DNA from: Brevibacterium moorei
Lineage (GTDB): Bacteria; Actinomycetota; Actinomycetes; Actinomycetales; Brevibacteriaceae
Assembly (NCBI RefSeq): GCF_024580735.1
Contig: NZ_JANIJX010000002.1
Span: forward strand, 62,001-126,000
Length of the DNA stretch: 64,000 bases
Direction of reading: 5' to 3'
Shown here: positions 35,579-43,733 of the stretch, piece after piece
How positions within the stretch are numbered: position 1 is the first letter of the stretch
Layout of the letters: every line of letters starts with the position of its first letter
The notes under the pieces: model-generated
What the model was told of the DNA's origin: nothing
The model's database searches: none
The model's input: the letters and a program-made list of their open reading frames with translations, nothing else
Translations under genes and position numbers: made by a program

Positions 35579-36964
35579 TCAGCCCCGCGCGAGTTTGTCC
35601 AGCAACAGGGCCTCGGAGACGATTGCATTGCGCAGATCGGGAAGATACTGCGACTCGTTGGCACTGTGCGCCCGCGAATCGGGGTCCTCGACTCCGGTGA
35701 CCAGGATCGAGGCCGAGGGGAATACCTCGAGCAGATCCGCGATGAACGGAATGGACCCGCCCAGGCCCATGGCGACACTGGGGTGTCCGAAGCCCTCACT
35801 GAGCGCGGCATGGGCCGTTTCAACCACGGGGTCGTGCGGATCGGCACTCCACGGGCTGCCCGCCTCCGCCGCCCCGAATTCCACCTGTGCTCCGAAGGAC
35901 ACATTGGCGCGCAAGTGTTCTTTGAGAGCCGCCAGAGCCGCCTGAGGATCCTGCCCGGGCGCCAGACGCATCGACACCTTGGCCCTGGCAGCCGGCTGCA
36001 GGGTGTTCGACGAGTGGTCGACGCTGGGCAGGTCGACACCGATCACCGTCAGGCTGGGCTGATTCCACACCCGGCTGGACAATGGACCGTGGCCGATGAA
36101 CTCGGATGTGGGCAGAATTCCCGAATCCGCGCGCAGCACGTCCTCTGCGTATTCCACTCCCCCGGTGGTGTTCGACACCAGACCGGCGACAGCGACCGAG
36201 CCGTCCGCCGTGTGCAAGGATGCCAGCAGTCGGGTCAGCGCGAGGCCGGCGTCTGGCACCAGGCCACCGTACATTCCCGAATGCACGGCATGGTCCAGCG
36301 TGCGCACGGTGAATTCCAGGGCGACCATCCCGCGCAGGCTCGCCGTCAGCGCGGGCTCGCCGGGAGCCCAGTTGCCGGAGTCGGCGACGACGATCACATC
36401 GCCGGCCAGCCTGTCACGATAGCGGTGGATGAAGTCGGAGAAACTCGGGGACCCGGCTTCCTCCTCGCCCTCGATGAACATCGTGACGCCGACGCCCAAC
36501 CGGTCACCCAGCAGTTCGAGCGCTGTCAGATGAACCATGACACCGGCTTTGTCATCCGAAGCGCCTCGACCGAACACGCGGTCCCCGCGCTGGGTCAGTT
36601 CGAACGGTGGGGTGTCCCAGAGGGATTCGTCACCGACCGGCTGCACGTCGTGGTGGCCGTAGAGCACGATCGTCGGTCTTCCCGCCGTAGCGGGCTTGCG
36701 CGCGATGACGGCGGGATAGCCCTCGGTGCCGTCGGGACGCGTCGCGGTCAGCACCTCGACCGTCTCGAATCCGACCCTGCGCGCGAAGTCGGCCACCTGC
36801 TCCGCACTGCGACGCACTTCCTGCGCCGGATAGCTGGGCCAGGCAATCGAGGGGATGGCGACCAGGGTGCGCCACCGCTCGATCACCTCGGGCATGAGTC
36901 GCCCCAGTTCGGTGTGGAGTGTGTCCGCGGTCAGTTCAGGGGACGTGAAATCGCTGTGTGTCAT
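35579..36964 (-). CDS. M20-family dipeptidase/metallopeptidase
   Basis: This 461-residue M20 peptidase (CNDP-like, ArgE/DapE superfamily) has the metal-site motifs YGHHDVQ (about 108), GRGASDDKAGV (about 137) with the bridging Asp, and the general base in IEGEEEAGSP (about 170). A dimerisation lid domain is inserted before the C-terminal catalytic part. It probably cleaves dipeptides in the cytoplasm. The ATG at 36964 has TAGTAT 6 nt upstream on the minus strand, so the mRNA is probably leaderless. Confidence 0.92.
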   Translation of the reverse strand: MTHSDFTSPELTADTLHTELGRLMPEVIERWRTLVAIPSIAWPSYPAQEVRRSAEQVADFARRVGFETVEVLTATRPDGTEGYPAVIARKPATAGRPTIVLYGHHDVQPVGDESLWDTPPFELTQRGDRVFGRGASDDKAGVMVHLTALELLGDRLGVGVTMFIEGEEEAGSPSFSDFIHRYRDRLAGDVIVVADSGNWAPGEPALTASLRGMVALEFTVRTLDHAVHSGMYGGLVPDAGLALTRLLASLHTADGSVAVAGLVSNTTGGVEYAEDVLRADSGILPTSEFIGHGPLSSRVWNQPSLTVIGVDLPSVDHSSNTLQPAARAKVSMRLAPGQDPQAALAALKEHLRANVSFGAQVEFGAAEAGSPWSADPHDPVVETAHAALSEGFGHPSVAMGLGGSIPFIADLLEVFPSASILVTGVEDPDSRAHSANESQYLPDLRNAIVSEALLLDKLARG

Positions 36965-36970
36965 AGTCCG

Positions 36971-36977
36971 ATACTAT
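36971..36977. promoter_or_regulatory. Shared symmetric -10 element of two divergent leaderless genes
   Basis: ATACTAT reads TACTAT on the plus strand (36972-36977, 7 nt before GTG 36985) and TAGTAT on the minus strand (36976-36971, 6 nt before ATG 36964). One 7-bp element can thus serve both directions. Confidence 0.6.
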
Positions 36978-36984
36978 GGGCATC

Positions 36985-37605
36985 GTGTTCGGACGCAATA
37001 AGAAGAGTCAAGACGAAGTCCCCGGCGTGACCGCCGGACCTGCCGCAACGCCGGCGCAGGACGCTCCACAGGGGAACCCCGCGGAGCAGAAGAAGAACCG
37101 CCCCACGCCCAAGCGCAGCCAGCAGCAGGCGGCCAACCGCCGTCCCCTGGTGCCAGAGGACCGCAAGGCCGCGGACAAGGCGTCAAAGGAGGAGATGCGC
37201 AAGCAGCGCGAGGATGCCCGCCTCGGCCTGATGAACGGAGACGAACGCTACCTCACGGCCCGCGATGCGGGCCCACAGCGCCGCTACGTCCGTGATTTCA
37301 TCGACGCGCGGTACTCGATCGGCGAGCTGCTGATCCCGGTGGCCGTGGTGGTCCTCATCATCGGCTTCCTAACCAACCAGACGGTCCAGGTCTACGCGAC
37401 GATCGTCGTCTATGCGCTTTTCGCCCTGTTGATCCTCGACTCGTTCGTCCTGAACTATCAACTCAAGGGCCGGATGGCCGTCAAGTTCGGTGGCAAGGAC
37501 AAGATCCAGCGCGGCACCACCTGGTACGCGGTGATGCGCGCCATTCAGCTGCGCCCCCTGCGCATGCCCAAGCCGCAGGTCAAACGTCGCCAGTACCCGG
37601 AGTAA
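36985..37605 (+). CDS. DUF3043 family membrane protein
   Basis: This 206-residue actinobacterial protein of unknown function has a charged, low-complexity N-terminus (about 1-60, rich in Lys, Gln, Pro), the conserved segment RYLTARDAGPQRRYVRDFID, and two membrane helices (about 110-130 and 135-155) followed by a basic tail. I use the GTG at 36985, giving (V/M)FGRNKKSQ as in relatives, rather than the ATG at 36976, because that ATG overlaps the -10 element. Confidence 0.88.
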   Translation: MFGRNKKSQDEVPGVTAGPAATPAQDAPQGNPAEQKKNRPTPKRSQQQAANRRPLVPEDRKAADKASKEEMRKQREDARLGLMNGDERYLTARDAGPQRRYVRDFIDARYSIGELLIPVAVVVLIIGFLTNQTVQVYATIVVYALFALLILDSFVLNYQLKGRMAVKFGGKDKIQRGTTWYAVMRAIQLRPLRMPKPQVKRRQYPE

Positions 37606-37643
37606 TAGCCGGAGTCGTCCCGGCCGGTAGAGGCCGTCATGAA

Positions 37644-37673
37644 GGGCCGGTTCCGATTCTTCGGAACCGGCCC
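37644..37673. terminator. Hairpin terminator between DUF3043 and pyrD
   Basis: A perfect 13-bp stem (37644-37656, 37661-37673) with a TTCT loop between convergent genes. Confidence 0.8.
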
Positions 37674-37684
37674 CCTCGTTCTCC

Positions 37685-38785
37685 TCAGACCCGTGAGCGG
37701 GCCAACCCGCGCACCAGCCGTCCCGGCCACCACGGACCCTCGTAGATCAGACCGGTATAGCCCTGCACCAGATCTGCGCCGGCGCCCAGCCGGGCCCGTG
37801 CGTCAGCAGGTGATGTCACTCCGCCGACGCTGATGATGGTCAGTGCGCTTCCAACCGTCCGGCGCACCAGACGCAGCACCTCGAAGGAGCGTTCGGCGAC
37901 CGGCGGACCGGAGATGCCGCCGGCCTGTGACTGCGCGAACTCGCGATCAGCACCATCAACCACATCGCGATCGATGGTCGTATTCGTGCAGATGATTCCG
38001 TCGACGCCGGCGGCCACGCACATCCGAGCGACATCTTCGACGTCCTCATCGCCCAGGTCGGGTGCGATCTTCACCACGAGCGGCACATGGCCGAGGGTCG
38101 AGCGCGGCGACCGTACGACCGCCTCGGCCTCTTCCTGCACCGCGGTGATGATCGGCCGCAGGGATTCGACGGCCTGCAGGTCGCGCAGCCCCGGAGTATT
38201 CGGGGAGGAGACGTTGATGACAAGGTAGTCGGCCAGGGGCGCGAGCACCCTGGTGCTGGCACGGTAGTCGGCAACGGCCTCGGCGGCCGGGACCACCTTC
38301 GTCTTGCCGATGTTGACTCCGATCACCGGCCGCTTTCCCTGTGGCAGTTCCGCCAACAGTTCCCGCTGTTCGCGCAGCCAACCGGCCACGGCCACGGCCC
38401 CGGCGTTATTGAACCCCATCCTGTTGAGGATCGCGTGTTTGGACAGCAGTCGGAACAGGCGCGGACGCGGATTGCCCGGTTGCCCTTCGGCGGTGATGGT
38501 CCCCACTTCGACATGGCCGAAGCCCATCCGGGAGATGGCCCGCACGCCGGTTGCCTCTTTGTCGAAGCCCGCGGCCAGGCCCACCCGATTGGGGAAGTCC
38601 AGCCCCATGACGGTGGCGCGGGAGCCGGGATGGGCCCGGTTGCCGAAGGCCAGGTCCATGAGACGACCACCGCAGGGCGCCGCGTCGATCGCTTTGAGGG
38701 CGGAGAAGCTCAGATGATGAATCCGCTCAGCATCGATGTGTCTGAGGACGGCATTGTAGATAAGGCGATACACGCGCTTCAGCAT
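37685..38785 (-). CDS. pyrD: Dihydroorotate dehydrogenase (quinone), class 2
   Basis: This 366-residue FMN enzyme oxidises dihydroorotate to orotate in pyrimidine synthesis and gives electrons to the quinone pool. Class 2 features are the amphipathic N-terminal membrane-association segment (YRLIYNAVLRHIDAERIHHL) and a serine base in INVSSPNTPGLR. FMN-binding PVIGVNIGKTK and GVDGIICTNTTI are intact. I use the ATG at 38785, 6 nt after GGAGG; the upstream 38842 start lacks a ribosome site. It stands alone, away from other pyr genes. Confidence 0.96.
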   Translation of the reverse strand: MLKRVYRLIYNAVLRHIDAERIHHLSFSALKAIDAAPCGGRLMDLAFGNRAHPGSRATVMGLDFPNRVGLAAGFDKEATGVRAISRMGFGHVEVGTITAEGQPGNPRPRLFRLLSKHAILNRMGFNNAGAVAVAGWLREQRELLAELPQGKRPVIGVNIGKTKVVPAAEAVADYRASTRVLAPLADYLVINVSSPNTPGLRDLQAVESLRPIITAVQEEAEAVVRSPRSTLGHVPLVVKIAPDLGDEDVEDVARMCVAAGVDGIICTNTTIDRDVVDGADREFAQSQAGGISGPPVAERSFEVLRLVRRTVGSALTIISVGGVTSPADARARLGAGADLVQGYTGLIYEGPWWPGRLVRGLARSRV

Positions 38786-38819
38786 ATCGGCCTCCGCTCC
38801 GATCCAGCGCAGGAGACCC

Positions 38820-38829
38820 ACGATACGAT
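38820..38829. promoter_or_regulatory. Overlapping divergent -10 elements of pyrD and pepA
   Basis: TACGAT (plus, 38824-38829, towards pepA) and TATCGT (minus, 38825-38820, towards pyrD) share two base pairs. Each gives a leader of about 25-30 nt with a ribosome site. Confidence 0.5.
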
Positions 38830-38862
38830 GTCCGGGAACCACTGCCCTAGGAAAGGACCGTC

Positions 38863-40371
38863 ATGGCCAACGCCCTCCGCGCGCTCACGCCCAACACCAC
38901 AAGACCACAGGACGTCCCCGCCGACGTTCTGGTCGTCGGATTCACCGAATCGGGGCCCGAGGGTTCGGGAACCCGCCTCGAGGCAAGCCAGCTCCTGGCC
39001 CTGGCCGACGCGGCACAGGCAGTGGGCTTCACCGGGTCCAGCATGGCCACCGTCATGCTGCCCGCGCCGGCCGGTTTCAAGGCCCGCGCCGTACTGCTGG
39101 TGGGGCTGGGTGACTTCACCGCCGATCTGCTCGACGACGCAGAGACCTCCGAAGCCGCGCACGAGGCGCTGCGGCGGGCCGCCGGTACTGCCCTGCGCAC
39201 GGTCGAGCGGCGACATTCCGTGGCCCTGGCCCTGCCGACCACCGACGATTCCGCTGCCGAGGCGGTGGCCACCGGAGCGCTGCTGGGCGCCTACACCTAT
39301 GACTCCTACAAATCCGCCTCCGCCGCCGAACCCGGAGCGCTCACCATGTTGACGGTCGAGGACCACGGCGCTGCCGTCCGCAATGCCGGATTCATCGCCC
39401 AGGCCGTCAACCGCACCCGCGATCTGGTCAACCAGCCGCCCGCCGATCTGTACCCGGAGTCCATGGCCCAGGAATTCGCGACGCAGGCCAAAGAACGACG
39501 CCTCAAGGTCACGGTGATCGACGACAAGGCTCTGCGCGAACGCGGCTTCGGCGGACTGACCGGGGTGGGTCAGGGGTCCCCGCGCGGACCCCGCCTGGTC
39601 AAGCTCGAGTACTCCCCCAAGAAGGCACTCAAGCACATGGCCCTGGTGGGCAAGGGCATCACCTTCGATTCCGGCGGACTATCACTCAAGCCGCCGGCTT
39701 CGATGGAGGAGATGAAGTCGGATATGGCCGGCGCCGCCGCCGTCGGTCAGGCCCTGTTCGCAATCGCCGATCTCCAGCTACCGGTCCGAGTCACCGCTTG
39801 GTTGGCACTGGCCGAGAACATGCCGGGCGGATCCGCCCAGCGCCCGTCTGATGTCCTCAAGATGTACGGCGGGACCACCGTCGAGGTGACGAACACCGAT
39901 GCCGAGGGACGCCTGGTCCTCGCCGACGGCCTGGTGGCCGCGCAGGAGGAGGACCCGGATCTGGTCATCGACGTCGCGACCCTCACCGGCGCCCAGATCG
40001 TCGCCCTCGGAGAACGCACCTCCGGCGTGATGGGAACCACAGGTGCACGCAACCGTGTCGTCCTGGCCGGCCAGGCAGCCGGCGAACCCGTCTGGCCCAT
40101 GCCACTGCCCGAGGAACTGCGCAGGGGCCTCGACTCCCACACCGCCGACCTCAAGAACGCCGGACCACGCCCCGGGGGCATGCTCCTGGCCGGCGTCTTC
40201 CTCGGGGAATTCGTCACATCCGAGCAGGCCTGGGCGCACATCGATGTGGCCGGTCCCGCCTTCAACGGCCACGGCGCCTGGGGATACACCCCCAAGGAGG
40301 GCACCGGTGTGCCCGTCCGCACACTGATCGAAGTGGCTCGTGGATTGAGTACGACGGACGCAGAAGAATAA
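38863..40371 (+). CDS. pepA: Leucyl aminopeptidase (cytosol aminopeptidase, M17)
   Basis: This 502-residue di-metal aminopeptidase removes N-terminal residues in peptide turnover. The C-terminal catalytic domain holds KGITFDSGGLSLKP (metal Lys and Asp) and the family signature NTDAEGRLVLADGL. The N-terminal macro-like domain (about 1-170) is present, so the hexameric form is expected. AAAGGA precedes the ATG. Confidence 0.97.
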   Translation: MANALRALTPNTTRPQDVPADVLVVGFTESGPEGSGTRLEASQLLALADAAQAVGFTGSSMATVMLPAPAGFKARAVLLVGLGDFTADLLDDAETSEAAHEALRRAAGTALRTVERRHSVALALPTTDDSAAEAVATGALLGAYTYDSYKSASAAEPGALTMLTVEDHGAAVRNAGFIAQAVNRTRDLVNQPPADLYPESMAQEFATQAKERRLKVTVIDDKALRERGFGGLTGVGQGSPRGPRLVKLEYSPKKALKHMALVGKGITFDSGGLSLKPPASMEEMKSDMAGAAAVGQALFAIADLQLPVRVTAWLALAENMPGGSAQRPSDVLKMYGGTTVEVTNTDAEGRLVLADGLVAAQEEDPDLVIDVATLTGAQIVALGERTSGVMGTTGARNRVVLAGQAAGEPVWPMPLPEELRRGLDSHTADLKNAGPRPGGMLLAGVFLGEFVTSEQAWAHIDVAGPAFNGHGAWGYTPKEGTGVPVRTLIEVARGLSTTDAEE

Positions 40372-40469
40372 CATTGGAACGTAACCATTCCTCCGATCTC
40401 ACGCGCGGAACACGGCGCCCGGGTCCCACCGGTGCGGCGATGAATGGAACACTAGTGACAAACCGCGCT

Positions 40470-40497
40470 TGGCGGTCCGAAGTCAACTCTTATAAGA
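40470..40497 (+). promoter_or_regulatory. Candidate promoter of lpd-sucB
   Basis: TTGGCG (40470-40475), 16 nt, then TATAAG (40492-40497). The lpd GTG is only 10 nt further on, with GAGGAG between, so the leader would be very short. Confidence 0.45.
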
Positions 40498-40507
40498 GGA
40501 GAAATTC

Positions 40508-41899
40508 GTGAGCGATTCCGACAACACCTACGATCTCGTCATCTTGGGTGGTGGCACGGGCGGATACGCGACAGCACTGCGTGCTGCCCAGCTGGATATG
40601 AAGGTCGCACTGATCGAACGCGACAAGGTGGGCGGTACATGCCTGCACCGTGGCTGCGTTCCGACCAAGGCCCTGTTGCACGCGGCCGAGGTCGCAGACA
40701 CCGTCCGTGACGCCGCGGCCTTCGGCATCCAGGCCGATCTGGGCGGCATCGACATGGACGGTGTCCTGAAGTTCAAACAGGGCATCATCGACGGCAATTA
40801 CAAGGGCCTGTCCGGCCTGGTGAAGGTCGCCGGCATCGACACCATCTCCGGTGAGGGCAAGCTCGTGTCGCAGGACACCGTGCGGGTGACCACCGATGAC
40901 GGCGTGATCGACGTCAAGGGCGCGAATATCGTCCTGGCCACCGGCTCGACCTCCAAGACCCTGGGCATCGAGATCCGCGACCGCGTGCTCACCAGCACCG
41001 AGGCGCTCAAGTTCAACCGCGTGCCCAAGTCGGCCATCGTCCTCGGCGGCGGCGTGATCGGCATCGAGTTCGCCAGCATCTGGAACTCCTTCGGCGCGGA
41101 TGTGACCATCGTCGAGGGTCTGCCCCATCTGGCGGCCAATGAGGACGAGGACATCTCCAAGGCCCTCGAACGTGCATTCAAGAAGCGCAAGATCAACTTC
41201 AAGACCGGAGTATTCTTCGACGGTGTCGAGCAGGACGCGGACGGAGTGCACGTAACGCTGGCCGACGGCACCAGCCTCGAGGCCGAGGTGCTGCTGGTAG
41301 CCGTGGGCCGCGGTCCCGTGACCGCGGGGTTCGGCTTCGAAGAGCAGGGCATCACCATGGACCGCGGTTTCGTCATCACGAACGACCGGTTCCACACCGG
41401 TGTGGGCAACATCTGGGCCGTCGGCGACATCGTCCCCGGCCTGCAGCTGGCACACCGTTCCTTCGCCCAGGGCATGTTCGTCGCCGAGGAGATCGCCGGC
41501 CTCAACCCGGTGGTACCCGTGGAATCCGGCATCCCGCGCGTGACCTACACCGATCCGGAGATCTTCTCCGTCGGCCTGACCGAGAAGAAGGCCAAGGAGG
41601 AGTACGGCGCGGACAACATCGAATCCGTGAAGTTCCCGCTGGGCGGCAATGCCAAGTCCGCGATCCTTAAGACCACGGGCTTCATCAAGGCGATCCGCGT
41701 CAAGAACGGCCCCGTCGTTGGCGTCACCGGGATCGGCGCGCGCCTCAGCGAGCAGGCCGGCGAGGCACAGCTCGTCGTGAACTGGGAGGCCTACCCCGAA
41801 GAGGTAGCGCAGCTCATCCACGCGCATCCGACGCAGAACGAAGCACTGGGCGAGGCCTTCCTGGCCCTGGCCGGCAAGCCGCTCCACTTCCACAACTGA
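40508..41899 (+). CDS. lpd: Dihydrolipoamide dehydrogenase (E3)
   Basis: This 463-residue FAD flavoenzyme reoxidises dihydrolipoamide on E2 and makes NADH. It has the N-terminal FAD motif GGGTGGYATALRAAQ, the redox-active disulfide in GGTCLHRGCVPTK, the NAD motif LGGGVIGIEFA (about 180), a second FAD motif NIWAVGDIVPG, and the C-terminal active-site dyad in HAHPTQNEALGE. It lies 21 nt before sucB, its partner enzyme. Confidence 0.98.
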   Translation: MSDSDNTYDLVILGGGTGGYATALRAAQLDMKVALIERDKVGGTCLHRGCVPTKALLHAAEVADTVRDAAAFGIQADLGGIDMDGVLKFKQGIIDGNYKGLSGLVKVAGIDTISGEGKLVSQDTVRVTTDDGVIDVKGANIVLATGSTSKTLGIEIRDRVLTSTEALKFNRVPKSAIVLGGGVIGIEFASIWNSFGADVTIVEGLPHLAANEDEDISKALERAFKKRKINFKTGVFFDGVEQDADGVHVTLADGTSLEAEVLLVAVGRGPVTAGFGFEEQGITMDRGFVITNDRFHTGVGNIWAVGDIVPGLQLAHRSFAQGMFVAEEIAGLNPVVPVESGIPRVTYTDPEIFSVGLTEKKAKEEYGADNIESVKFPLGGNAKSAILKTTGFIKAIRVKNGPVVGVTGIGARLSEQAGEAQLVVNWEAYPEEVAQLIHAHPTQNEALGEAFLALAGKPLHFHN

Positions 41900-41920
41900 C
41901 CCACGAGGGAGACGTAAACC

Positions 41921-43657
41921 ATGTCAAATACCGTACAGATGCCGGCCCTCGGTGAGTCGGTCACCGAAGGTACCGTGACCCGCTGGCTGAAGGAGGTCGG
42001 CGAACACGTCGACGTCGACGAGCCGCTGCTCGAGGTCTCGACGGACAAGGTCGATACCGAGATTCCCAGCCCGTACGCCGGCGTCGTCGAGAAGATCCTG
42101 GCCGATGAGGACGACGAAGTCGAGATCGGCGGCGACCTAGCGGTCATCGGCGATGGCACCGGCGCCTCAGAGGCACCCGCCGCCGCTGCACCGCAGGCCG
42201 CCGAGCCGGAACCCGAACCTACTCCGGAACCCGAACCGGCCCCGGCCGCCGCGGAATCCGCAGCACCGACCGCATCCGGTGATTCCGGCGACTCCGAGAC
42301 CGTCGTGATGCCCGCGCTGGGCGAGTCGGTCACCGAGGGCACCGTGACCCGCTGGCTGAAGGAGGTCGGCGAACACGTCGACGTCGATGAGCCGCTGCTC
42401 GAGGTCTCGACGGACAAGGTCGATACCGAGATTCCCAGCCCCGTCGCCGGAACAGTGCTCCAGCACCTGGCCGAAGAGGATGACGAAGTCGAGGTCGGCG
42501 GAGCGCTGGCCCTCGTCGGCTCCGGCGCCCCGGCTGCAGCGCCCGCTGCACCGGCACCCGAGCCTGAGCCCGAACCGGCACCGGCACCGGCACCCGAGCC
42601 TGAGCCCGCACCACAGGCCGCCGCTGAACCGACGCCGGCACCGGAGCCCGCTCCGGCACCCGCCGCCGCACCCGCGCCCTCGATTGCACAGACCGTGGCC
42701 AGCTCGGATGTCTCCGCCTACGTCACCCCCCTGGTCCGCAAGCTGGCCAAGGAGAAGGGCGTCGACCTGTCGACCGTGTCGGGTACCGGAGTCGGTGGAC
42801 GTATCCGCAAGCAGGACGTGCTTGCTGTGGCCCAGGCGGCCCAGTCGGTCGCCGGGGCGCCCGCCGCCGCGCCGGTTGCAACCGGTGCACCGCGGGCACC
42901 CTTCCAGCTGGAGATCCCGGAGGAGGCCAAGAAGCTGCGCGGCACCACGCAGAAGGCCTCGCGGATCCGGCAGACGATCGCCAAGCGCATGCGCGAGTCG
43001 CTGCAGACCACGGCGCAGCTCACTCAGGTAACCGAGGTCGACATGACCAAGGTCTCCAAGCTGCGGGCGGCCCACAAGGCACAGTTCCAGGCCAAGCACG
43101 GCGTGAAGCTGACCTACCTGCCGTTCTTCGCCAAGGCCGTCGCCGAGGCACTGCAGATCCACCCGGCGGTCAACGCCCAGTACGATGTCGCCTCGAAGCA
43201 GATCACCTACTTCGACCACGAGGACATCGGCTTCGCCGTGGATACCCCGCGCGGTCTGGTGGTGCCGATTGTGAAGAACGCCGGCGGTCTGTCCGTCGCC
43301 GAAATCGCCAAGGCCATCGACGATGTCGCCTCCCGCACCCGCGACAACAAGATCGGTCCCGATGAACTGACCGGTGGTACCTTCACCATCACGAACATCG
43401 GCAGCTTCGGCGCGCAGTTCGACACGCCGATCATCAATTCGCCGCAGGTGGGCATCCTGGGCACCGGCACCATCACCAAGCGTCCGGTGGCGGTCAAGGG
43501 CGCCGACGGCGAGTACACGATCGCCTTGCGCGATATGGTCTACCTGCCGTTGACGTACAACCACGAGTTGGTCGACGGCGCAGACGCCGGTCGCTTCCTC
43601 AAGACGGTCAAGGATCGTCTGGAGGACGGCAACTTCGAGGCCGATCTGGACCTCTGA
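41921..43657 (+). CDS. sucB: Dihydrolipoyl acyltransferase (E2) of 2-oxoacid dehydrogenase, two lipoyl domains
   Basis: This 578-residue E2 has lipoyl domain 1 (about 1-77, lipoyl Lys43 in STDKVDTE), a Pro/Ala/Glu linker, lipoyl domain 2 (about 124-200, Lys166), a second Pro/Ala linker, an E1/E3-binding domain (about 265-305; [19 protein letters not shown]), and the catalytic domain with [14 protein letters not shown] containing the active-site His and Asp. In actinobacteria such SucB/DlaT proteins can serve pyruvate as well as 2-oxoglutarate dehydrogenase. E1 genes are not adjacent. The two lipoyl coding segments are almost identical in DNA. Confidence 0.96.
   Translation: MSNTVQMPALGESVTEGTVTRWLKEVGEHVDVDEPLLEVSTDKVDTEIPSPYAGVVEKILADEDDEVEIGGDLAVIGDGTGASEAPAAAAPQAAEPEPEPTPEPEPAPAAAESAAPTASGDSGDSETVVMPALGESVTEGTVTRWLKEVGEHVDVDEPLLEVSTDKVDTEIPSPVAGTVLQHLAEEDDEVEVGGALALVGSGAPAAAPAAPAPEPEPEPAPAPAPEPEPAPQAAAEPTPAPEPAPAPAAAPAPSIAQTVASSDVSAYVTPLVRKLAKEKGVDLSTVSGTGVGGRIRKQDVLAVAQAAQSVAGAPAAAPVATGAPRAPFQLEIPEEAKKLRGTTQKASRIRQTIAKRMRESLQTTAQLTQVTEVDMTKVSKLRAAHKAQFQAKHGVKLTYLPFFAKAVAEALQIHPAVNAQYDVASKQITYFDHEDIGFAVDTPRGLVVPIVKNAGGLSVAEIAKAIDDVASRTRDNKIGPDELTGGTFTITNIGSFGAQFDTPIINSPQVGILGTGTITKRPVAVKGADGEYTIALRDMVYLPLTYNHELVDGADAGRFLKTVKDRLEDGNFEADLDL
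41941..42072 (+). repeat. Lipoyl-domain repeat copy 1 within sucB
   Basis: A 132-nt segment is repeated 369 nt downstream with only 7 differences, all synonymous. Exact runs are 41972-42018 (47 nt) and 42020-42072 (53 nt). Confidence 0.9.
42310..42441 (+). repeat. Lipoyl-domain repeat copy 2 within sucB
   Basis: Second copy of the 132-nt direct repeat; the encoded 44 residues are identical in both copies. Confidence 0.9.
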
Positions 43658-43676
43658 GCACTCCACGACCCCGTGT

Positions 43677-43723
43677 GAAGCGGCGGGGCGGAGCGGGTAT
43701 CCCCCCCCCCCCCCCGCCGCTTC
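43677..43723 (+). terminator. Terminator-like hairpin after sucB with a C15 tract
   Basis: A 12-bp stem (43677-43688, 43712-43723) encloses a loop that includes most of a run of 15 cytosines at 43701-43715. It sits between convergent sucB and the pseudokinase gene. Confidence 0.65.
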
Positions 43724-43733
43724 GGCGTCTGGA

